In this document: in pieces, positions 15,609 through 22,355 of the stretch
How the letters are laid out: each line of letters opens with the position of its first letter
How positions within the stretch are numbered: the stretch's first letter is position 1
Source of the DNA: Planctomycetota bacterium
GTDB taxonomy: Bacteria; Planctomycetota; UBA1135; GCA-002686595
DNA: 58,197 bases
Direction: 5' to 3'
Assembly: GCA_014237855.1 (NCBI GenBank)
Contig: JABACD010000006.1
Coordinates: 130,089-188,285, forward strand
Made by a program: the position numbers and the translations under genes
The notes under the pieces: model-generated
The model's database searches: none
Told to the model about the DNA's origin: nothing
What the model saw: only the letters and a program-made list of their open reading frames with translations

Positions 15609-18566
15609 ATGAAGAGCCGCTGTAGCCTTGTCCTCTCGCGTTTCCTGCCTCTCACCGTCATCGGCTGTCTGGCCGGTACCGTGGCGATCGCAGCCCCCTC
15701 CTCCATGGCCCCTCTGGACAAGAGTGAGGCCCAGATCAGCGATGACATCGCCTTTGCCAAGGGACTGGCCAAGGGGTGGGGTTTCGTCGACCTCGCCGGG
15801 CAGGTCATCAAGGAGATCGAGAGTGAGGGCGTCTCGGCCGAGACCGCCGAGCGCCTGGGTGTGGTCAAGTGTGAGATCTATGCTCAGGGAGCCATCTCCG
15901 AGCGCGACCGTGAGCGTCGCAACGAGCTCTTCGAGCAGGCTCTCTTGGCCTACGAGGACTTCCTGAAGGAGAACCCCAACTCCCCCTCCGCGCCGGAAGC
16001 ACGCTCGGGCTACATAACCATGTCCAGTGCCTTTGCGCGGTCGCTCCAGATTTCGATGGAGGAGGCCATTGGCGAGCAAGCCGAAGCCCTCAGCTCCAGA
16101 CGCATGGAGGTTCTTCTCGCCGCCAACGAGCGCACCCGGACGCTGATCGAGGAGCTCGCGGGCAACGATGAGGAGAGCGAGGCCCAGAAACGCGAACGCC
16201 TCAACGTCATGATGATGCGCGCCCAGCTCAACCTGGAAATCGGGCGCAGCAGTGATGACGGCACCTTCAGCTTCGAGGAAGCCCGATCCATACTCGAGGA
16301 TGTCACGGTCATTGCCGGGGAGAACACTCCCCAGGGGCTGCGAGCCTTCGATCTGATTGGCCAGGTCGAGGCGGCCCAGCAGAACTGGGAGGAGTCCTCC
16401 ATGTTCTTCGAGGCAGTCGTGGAGACCGCTCTTCCTTCCGACAAGCAGACTTGGGATGCCATGGTTCGAGACAGCGAGCTCAGCCAGGCTGCCAAGGAAC
16501 AGTCCTGGCTCTTCCTCGAGCTGTCCACTGGCGGACTGGTGGACGCCTACCTCTCGGCGGGTGACACCCAGCGAGCCACCTGGTATGCGCTGCACCTCTA
16601 CAACACCCAACGACGCGAGGGCTTCGCCTACTCGACCCAGCTGGGCTACCCCTCACTACTCGCAGCAGCCAAGGTGTTGCTCGATGCCGGCGGGGTCGTC
16701 GGCGGCAAGCTCAATCAGGGCCAGGGCGTCTGGTACGAGTCAGAGGACGCTGCCAAGGAAGCGGGACACACCAGGACAAGGGATCGCATCTCCACCTCTG
16801 ACCTGGCACTACGTATCGCCCAGCAGGTCGTCAGCGAGAACCAGGGCAACGTGCTCCGGATCAAGGGCCAAAAGCTGATCGCGGAGATCATCGGCCGCGG
16901 AGGCAGGGTCGACCCTTCGGTGCTCTATGAGGCTGCCGAGGGCAAGTACTTCGCCAAGGAGAACGAGGACGCCATTACCGGCTTCAAGCTCGTTCTCGCG
17001 GCGCTCGAGGGCCAGGACCGGGCCACCCGGGTGGAGCTGGGTCCGAAGACCTTCCTGCGCATGGGCAACGCCTACAAGCGGCTGGATCGCAACTTCGAGT
17101 CCGCCATGGCCTTCCGCGAGGGCTGCACCACCTGGCAGGGCGACCCAGAGAACGACCAGTACAACGCTAACGGCTACTACAAGATGATGCAGGACATGCT
17201 GGCAACCGCCCCCGGCGACGCCCTGCTCAAGCAGATGTTCGAGGAGTCCCAGAACATTGCTGCCAAGCTCTCCACTCGAGATCAGGACCAAATCCTGTAC
17301 GACCAGGCCGAGCGCTTGCGTCGCAAGAAGGAGTACGAGCCTGCGATCGCGAAGTACAAGCAGGTCAAGCAGTCAGCCATCGACTACGAGAAGGCCCTGG
17401 TCTGGATCGCGGTCTCCTATTGCCGCATGGGCAACTGGGAGGAGGGCTACGGTCTACTGCTGGACTACCTCGAGAACTTCGTCAATGACCCGAAGAACAC
17501 GGTCAGTGGCTCCAAGGAAATCAAGCGTGCCGATGCAATGGCCACCGCGGCCTTCTATCGCGCTCTTCACGAGTACAGCACAGGTCAGTACGAGAAGTTG
17601 ATCGGCTCTTCCGAGAACTACTACGAGCTCTTCCCGGACCAGACCAGCATGGCACCCTGGACGATGCGGATGGTTGGCGAGGCCCACGCCAAGACCGAGC
17701 AAGTCGATCAAGCCAAGAGCACTCTCCTGGAGATCATGGAGAGGTACCCAGATAGCGACAAGAGCGCGCAGCTCTCCAAGGTCATCTACAACGTGATCAA
17801 GGGCCAGATGGATCAAGAGACAGATCCAGACAAGAAGCGTGAGCTGCTCGAGGAGATGGCCAAGTTGCTCGAACTCAGCAACCAGAGCACCTCTACACCG
17901 AAGAGCCGTGACCTGCGCAACGAGTCCATGCACTGGGTCGATCTCGAGAACTGGGACAAGGCCGTCCCCGTGATCGAACGCCTGGTCGACAAGTTCGGCA
18001 GCGATCCCGACATGGCAACGAGCCTGGACACGTACATCCTCCCCGACCTGGCTCAAGGCTACCTCGAGCAACAGCGTGTCGCCGAGGCCAATGCTATCCT
18101 GAGCCAGCTGATGGTCAGCACCAACTGCCGCCCCTCCAAGCGCACCCTGCTCAACTATGCGCGCTCGGTCACCGGGTGGGTCACCGGCAGTGCAGCCGAG
18201 ATCGTCGAGGTCCCAGGTACAGGCCAGACCAAGGAGGCCTTCGCCGATGCCTGCGACAAGCTGAACTCCCTGGCCAACTCCGTCGACCAGAAGTGGGCCT
18301 GCGAGTGGTACTCATTCAAGTTCCTGCAAGCCTACGGCTACTACAAGTGGGCCACCGCCGAGGGTGGTCCGAAGGACTCCAACAAGAAAGAGACTGCCGA
18401 GAGGCAGCTCAAGGCTCTGATTCAACCGCTGGGCCCCAACTTCAAGGGCAAGGATGGCGTCCCCGGAGTCGGGCAGTCCTGCGACGAAGACCCGGATCTG
18501 GCCCCCGCCCTCGGCGATGATGTGCTCCGACGCCGCCTGGTATGGCTCTGGGGCAAGGTCAGGTAA
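15609..18566 (+). CDS. Large secreted TPR-repeat protein
   Basis: 985 residues from ATG 15609, chosen because it begins an export signal (hydrophobic 8-28). The signal can be read as a type I peptide cut near AIA or a lipoprotein peptide with VIGC (Cys20). The remainder is almost wholly helical, with tetratricopeptide-like units across about 60-900 (for example RDQDQILYDQAERLRRKKEY and a region near 680-760), and few prolines. Such proteins scaffold or gate envelope complexes. Lies between the first secretin and the ExbBD motor on the same strand, so the likely role is a periplasmic partner of one of them. No enzymatic motif seen. Confidence 0.82.
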   Translation: MKSRCSLVLSRFLPLTVIGCLAGTVAIAAPSSMAPLDKSEAQISDDIAFAKGLAKGWGFVDLAGQVIKEIESEGVSAETAERLGVVKCEIYAQGAISERDRERRNELFEQALLAYEDFLKENPNSPSAPEARSGYITMSSAFARSLQISMEEAIGEQAEALSSRRMEVLLAANERTRTLIEELAGNDEESEAQKRERLNVMMMRAQLNLEIGRSSDDGTFSFEEARSILEDVTVIAGENTPQGLRAFDLIGQVEAAQQNWEESSMFFEAVVETALPSDKQTWDAMVRDSELSQAAKEQSWLFLELSTGGLVDAYLSAGDTQRATWYALHLYNTQRREGFAYSTQLGYPSLLAAAKVLLDAGGVVGGKLNQGQGVWYESEDAAKEAGHTRTRDRISTSDLALRIAQQVVSENQGNVLRIKGQKLIAEIIGRGGRVDPSVLYEAAEGKYFAKENEDAITGFKLVLAALEGQDRATRVELGPKTFLRMGNAYKRLDRNFESAMAFREGCTTWQGDPENDQYNANGYYKMMQDMLATAPGDALLKQMFEESQNIAAKLSTRDQDQILYDQAERLRRKKEYEPAIAKYKQVKQSAIDYEKALVWIAVSYCRMGNWEEGYGLLLDYLENFVNDPKNTVSGSKEIKRADAMATAAFYRALHEYSTGQYEKLIGSSENYYELFPDQTSMAPWTMRMVGEAHAKTEQVDQAKSTLLEIMERYPDSDKSAQLSKVIYNVIKGQMDQETDPDKKRELLEEMAKLLELSNQSTSTPKSRDLRNESMHWVDLENWDKAVPVIERLVDKFGSDPDMATSLDTYILPDLAQGYLEQQRVAEANAILSQLMVSTNCRPSKRTLLNYARSVTGWVTGSAAEIVEVPGTGQTKEAFADACDKLNSLANSVDQKWACEWYSFKFLQAYGYYKWATAEGGPKDSNKKETAERQLKALIQPLGPNFKGKDGVPGVGQSCDEDPDLAPALGDDVLRRRLVWLWGKVR

Positions 18567-18583
18567 CCCGGCAATGCGATGAT

Positions 18584-18612
18584 TTGGCCCCCAGGCCAGC
18601 CCTCCCTATCTT
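18584..18612 (+). promoter_or_regulatory. Predicted promoter before the second TPR gene and exbB-exbD-exbD
   Basis: TTGGCC (18584-18589), 17-bp spacer, TATCTT (18607-18612), same architecture as the promoters of both secretins. TGGCC-ccca-GGCCA (18585-18598) forms a small inverted repeat overlapping the -35. Confidence 0.45.
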
Positions 18613-18660
18613 TTGGTTGTGACCCTCGTCCCCTTCCCTAGAATGTTCGCCTCTTCGATC

Positions 18661-19863
18661 ATGCTTCGTTCCCGTCCTACCGCCCTGAAGCCAGGCGCAT
18701 CCCTATGCGCCGGCCTTGTCCTGGCCCTCTTCACGGGCAGTGCAGCACAGGCATCTTCCGCCCTCCAGAGTGGACGCCCCGACCAGGTGTATCTCAAGGA
18801 CTCCTCCCGCCAGGAGACCGGTGTCATCACGGAGAACAGCCTGTCGAATGTGCTCCTGCAACGTGGCGACAAGGAGAAACGACTCGACTCAATCCGAGTG
18901 GAGAGAATCATCTGGGGCGCGGTGTCTGCCTCCTACCGGGAAGGCCAGGCCTACTACGATCGCGGCGACTACGAGAACGCCGCTGCCAAGTTTGCCCTCG
19001 CGACCACTGATGACGAGCGCGATGTCGTCAAGGCTGACGCACGACGGCTTGCAGCATCCGCCCTCTTGCGTCTTGGCGCAACGGACCCGTCACAGTTCGG
19101 ATTGGCCCTCAGCGAGTGCGAGCGTTTCCTCTCTGACTACCCCGACTCCCGCCTCGTTCCCGAGGTACGCGCCATGCAAGCTCGCGCGACCCTGCTACGA
19201 GGAGATGAAGGCGACGAAGCAGCAGCTGGAGCGATGTACCGCAGCCTGTTCGAAGCAGGCAGTGGCGCCTCCCCCGCCGAAGGCTATCAACGGCTCCCCT
19301 CGCTGGAGGCCGGACTGCAGGCGATTCGCGCCCTGACCACCGCAGGCGACACCCTCGGTGCGCGTGAGATCAGCGGTGTACTCGCCAGCAGTATCAACTC
19401 GATGCAAGCAGACCTGGAGGAAGATAGCCCCGATAAGGCCCTCCTCGCCGCCCTTGCCGCCGAGGTCCAGCTGACCGAGGGATTCGTGCTGCTTGCAGGA
19501 GACCAGGCCCGTCAGGCAGAGACGTTCTTCAAGGCCCAGCTCGTGTCCGAGAGCGCGGTCCAGGCTGCATTGGGACAGACCTCTTCTGCCCTTCGCTACG
19601 GATCACTCCTCGGACTCGGACAGGCCTACCTCGCGCAGGGCAAGCTTCGCGAGGCCAGTGTCCAGTTCGCCACGGTTGCAAGCATCGACTACACAGATCG
19701 CGACCGATCCTCCAAGGCCCTCCTGCTGCTCGCCGAGACCATGGCGAAGCTGGGAGATAGCGATGGAATGGCTCAGGCTCGTAAGCGCCTGAATGTGATC
19801 GTCAGTTCCTACGGCGACACCCCCTCAGCAGCGGCCGCGAGAAGGAAACTAGACAATCTCTAG
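18661..19863 (+). CDS. Secreted TPR protein with N-terminal small beta domain
   Basis: 400 residues from ATG 18661 (ATG 18643 and TTG 18613 are alternatives). Signal peptide about 1-31 ending AQA. Residues about 38-83 (DQVYLKDSSRQETG to VERIIWG) look like a small SH3-like beta module; the rest is TPR-like helices from about 87 (REGQAYYDRGDYENAAAKF). Directly upstream of exbB, so probably the periplasmic adaptor of the motor. The spacing (126 bp to exbB) allows co-transcription. Confidence 0.8.
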   Translation: MLRSRPTALKPGASLCAGLVLALFTGSAAQASSALQSGRPDQVYLKDSSRQETGVITENSLSNVLLQRGDKEKRLDSIRVERIIWGAVSASYREGQAYYDRGDYENAAAKFALATTDDERDVVKADARRLAASALLRLGATDPSQFGLALSECERFLSDYPDSRLVPEVRAMQARATLLRGDEGDEAAAGAMYRSLFEAGSGASPAEGYQRLPSLEAGLQAIRALTTAGDTLGAREISGVLASSINSMQADLEEDSPDKALLAALAAEVQLTEGFVLLAGDQARQAETFFKAQLVSESAVQAALGQTSSALRYGSLLGLGQAYLAQGKLREASVQFATVASIDYTDRDRSSKALLLLAETMAKLGDSDGMAQARKRLNVIVSSYGDTPSAAAARRKLDNL

Positions 19864-19989
19864 GGTCCTCAGGAAAGACCACTGCACCCCACCAGTTCAC
19901 AAGAAAGACGGGCACACCACACTCAGGTGGTAGCCCCACTACCGATCCCCATCACCTCTACCGTCCGACTCCATAGGAGTACTCAAGTC

Positions 19990-20715
19990 ATGATTCTCAG
20001 TCAGACTTCACGCCGCGTGGCCAATAAGGCTACCCGGGCACTCTCCACTGTCGCTGCTGCGGCCATTATCAGTGCCCCCGCCCTCGCCCAGGAATCCAGC
20101 AGCGCTCTCGACGTCTTCACCAAGTCTGGAGGCATCGGCATCCTGATCATCGTGCTCTCGGTGATCGCCCTTGCCGTGATCATCGAGAACATGGTCACCC
20201 TCAAGCGCGATAAGCTGGCACCGCCCGACCTGATCGACGAGGTGCAGGCTCTCTTTGACGAAGGTCAGTACCAGGAAGCCATGGAGCTCTGCGAGAACGA
20301 GCCCTGCTTCTTCACTCGTATCGCCGGCGCCGGCATCACCAAGGTTGGTCACCAGTTCGAGGTCATCGAGCAGTCCATCACCGAGATGGGCGACGAGGAG
20401 TCCATCCGCCTCCACCAGAAGATTGGTTGGCTTGCGCTGATCTCGAACGTGGCTCCCATGATGGGCCTGCTCGGTACGGTGGGTGGAATGATCAAGGCGT
20501 TCAACGCGATCGCCTCCTCTGGCGGCCAGGCCAACCCCGCAGAACTCGCTGTCGGTATCTCTGAGGCACTCCTGACGACCATGCTCGGTCTGTCCGTCGC
20601 GATTCCCACCACGGCGGCCTTCGCCTTCCTGCGAAACCGACTGGTGAAGACTGTCATCGAGGTCGGAGCTATTGTCGAAGACCTGTTCGAGCGCTTCCGC
20701 CCGAATCACGCCTAG
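19990..20715 (+). CDS. exbB: ExbB/TolQ/MotA-family proton channel subunit
   Basis: 241 residues from ATG 19990, preceded by AGGAG (19975-19979), one of the few clear ribosome-binding sites here. An N-terminal signal-like segment (about 15-33, ending ALA) precedes the usual three-helix fold: TM1 about 46-66, then a cytoplasmic loop, TM2 about 143-170 (ISNVAPMMGLLGTVGGM) and TM3 about 185-212 (ISEALLTTMLGLSVAIPTT). The conserved Thr of GLLGTVGG and the TT of TM3 line the proton path. With ExbD it uses proton flow to drive a periplasmic partner. Followed by two exbD genes. Confidence 0.95.
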   Translation: MILSQTSRRVANKATRALSTVAAAAIISAPALAQESSSALDVFTKSGGIGILIIVLSVIALAVIIENMVTLKRDKLAPPDLIDEVQALFDEGQYQEAMELCENEPCFFTRIAGAGITKVGHQFEVIEQSITEMGDEESIRLHQKIGWLALISNVAPMMGLLGTVGGMIKAFNAIASSGGQANPAELAVGISEALLTTMLGLSVAIPTTAAFAFLRNRLVKTVIEVGAIVEDLFERFRPNHA

Positions 20716-20748
20716 TCCGCACCCCCTGGAGGACGGGTTGGTAGGGGT

Positions 20749-20784
20749 TGGGGAAGCGGCCCCATGAGTACGACCGCTTCCCCA
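20749..20784 (+). other. Intercistronic hairpin between exbB and exbD1
   Basis: TGGGGAAGCGG (20749-20759), 14-nt loop, CCGCTTCCCCA (20774-20784): 11 perfect base pairs and no T-run. Lies in the 116-bp gap. May tune the exbB to exbD ratio by RNA processing or attenuation. Confidence 0.55.
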
Positions 20785-20831
20785 CCAAGGCCTCACCTAC
20801 CCGGGCAAGACGCCAGCAAGAGAGCGACACG

Positions 20832-21323
20832 ATGAATCTGAACAAGCACGATCCCGAGACTGACATGGAGCCGGACATGACGCCGATGATCGACGTCGTC
20901 TTCCTGCTCATCATCTTCTTCATGGTCATCACTGACATGACGCAGCAGGATCTCGAGGACCTACAGCTCCCCGTTGCTCAGAATGCGGTAGCGGATAAGC
21001 CCAAACCAGACGAGTTCCGGCCAGTGGTCAACATCATGGTCGACGGCTCGATCTGGGTAAAGCGCCGCCAGTACTTCGATCCGGAGAACCCCGACGAGTA
21101 CAAGGAGCTCCGCGGTTTCCTCACTGACGTGGCCGTCAAGATGAAGAGGGACCCCGAGGATCCCCAAAAGCTCCCCGATGAGCCCCTGCTCGTTCGCGCA
21201 GATATGAACACTCCCTTCAAGCACGTCCAAAAGGTGATGGAACAGTGCGGCTACAAGGGTGTTCAGATCTGGAAAATCCAGCTGGCCGCCTCCGAGGCGC
21301 AGAAGGACAAGGACGACGAATAG
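20832..21323 (+). CDS. exbD: ExbD/TolR-family biopolymer transporter, copy 1
   Basis: 163 residues from ATG 20832. A short cytoplasmic N-terminus leads into MTPMIDVVFLLIIFFMV (about 16-32), the single membrane helix with the essential proton-binding Asp21. The periplasmic domain (about 45-163) carries the family's beta-alpha fold, with MVDGSIWV and an HVQKVMEQCGYKGVQIW end typical of ExbD. A charged Lys/Asp tail ends the protein. Partners ExbB in a motor complex; followed by a divergent second ExbD. Confidence 0.94.
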   Translation: MNLNKHDPETDMEPDMTPMIDVVFLLIIFFMVITDMTQQDLEDLQLPVAQNAVADKPKPDEFRPVVNIMVDGSIWVKRRQYFDPENPDEYKELRGFLTDVAVKMKRDPEDPQKLPDEPLLVRADMNTPFKHVQKVMEQCGYKGVQIWKIQLAASEAQKDKDDE

Positions 21324-21386
21324 GCTATCCCGTCGGACCCTCCCCAATCGTTTCCAGACTCACAGCTATTAGGAACCAACACTGCC

Positions 21387-21908
21387 ATGGGCGAACAACT
21401 CAAGAGAATCGCAACCGAAGAGAACAAGCTCGAGATGACGCCGATGATCGACGTCACCTTCCTGCTCCTGATCTTCTTCATGTGCACACTGAAGTTCAAA
21501 ACCCTCGAGGGCAAGCTAGCCGCGTACCTTCCCAAGGACGTGGGTGTCAACAGCTCAGACGACCCGCCCATTGAGAAGGTCGAGGTCACTCTCCGAGTTA
21601 TCAAGGAGGGCACCAAGCTGGAGCCCCGGGCCAACAACGAAGGAGAACGGAAGCTGTGGGACGGAACGCCTGGCACTCGATACGTGTACGACACCGACCG
21701 CCTGGTCGAGTACTCGATCGGACCGCGAAAGACCTTTGATCTGGATGAGCTCCAGCGGGTGCTCACTGACCTTCACAAGGCTGATGAGGAGCGACCGGCC
21801 ACGATCGATGCCCGCAAGGGCACGGTCTACGATGATGTGGTTCACGTGCTCGATGCGGCCATGAATGCCGACTTCAAGGAAGTCACCTTTGTGGGGGCCT
21901 ACGAGTAG
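21387..21908 (+). CDS. exbD: ExbD/TolR-family biopolymer transporter, copy 2
   Basis: 173 residues from ATG 21387 with AGGAA 13 nt upstream. MTPMIDVTFLLLIFFM (17-32) holds the conserved Asp22. The periplasmic domain is larger and differs from copy 1, with an insertion about residues 80-110. Two unlike ExbD proteins per ExbB allow a heteromeric core. One TolQ with two TolR-like proteins is also the composition of the Myxococcus AglRQS motor. Confidence 0.93.
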   Translation: MGEQLKRIATEENKLEMTPMIDVTFLLLIFFMCTLKFKTLEGKLAAYLPKDVGVNSSDDPPIEKVEVTLRVIKEGTKLEPRANNEGERKLWDGTPGTRYVYDTDRLVEYSIGPRKTFDLDELQRVLTDLHKADEERPATIDARKGTVYDDVVHVLDAAMNADFKEVTFVGAYE

Positions 21909-21973
21909 ACGCACCGAAATTCAGCCCTCTCCCCTGAGCGCCCTCTGGCGCCCTTGGAGGGGCACGAGAAGCC

Positions 21974-22007
21974 ACCCGGGGGGAGAGCAACGACTCTCCC
22001 CCCGGGT
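21974..22007 (+). terminator. 14-bp perfect hairpin after exbD2
   Basis: ACCCGGGGGGAGAG (21974-21987), loop CAACGA, CTCTCCCCCCGGGT (21994-22007), then cgattt. Very stable, 66 bp beyond exbD2, probably the terminator of the motor unit despite its short T-tract. Lies in the 447-bp gap before the second secretin. Confidence 0.65.
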
Positions 22008-22134
22008 CGATTTGAGGGCCCCTGAACGGTCCCGAGAGGTACAGATAGAGCGTGTCTCCTCGCAGGCGCTCACCAGCCGCGAGGTCCGCCCCTAAGTCCT
22101 TGTCAACATGACAGTTGATTCTTCAGGAGAGGCT

Positions 22135-22164
22135 TTGACCGGGGCCCCTGGAGCCTGTTATCTT
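22135..22164 (+). promoter_or_regulatory. Predicted promoter of the second secretin gene
   Basis: TTGACC (22135-22140), 18-bp spacer containing the palindrome GGGGCCCC, TATCTT (22159-22164). Same type as the promoter of secretin 1. TGTCA-aca-TGACA (22100-22112) lies upstream. Leader of about 185 nt to the ATG. Confidence 0.45.
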
Positions 22165-22355
22165 TCGCCGCCTTCGAGGGCCGAGATGCGCGCCATCCCG
22201 GTTGTTTGAAGGTACGCTCAGTCCGCGCGGCCGGGCGTAACGCAGCGCAGATCCAAGGTTTCCGGTTGCCCGTGCTACCCGCGTGGATAGTGCTGGCTCG
22301 CCAGCATCGACCTCCCCATCCCCAAGTCCCGCCTTTCGAGAGATCCCCGGTCCTT

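Noticed and set aside
22008..22355. A small gene before secretin 2 (in-frame codons from 22206)
   Set aside because: The in-frame stretch lacks a start with a signal, and the ATG at 22356 begins the lipoprotein signal directly.
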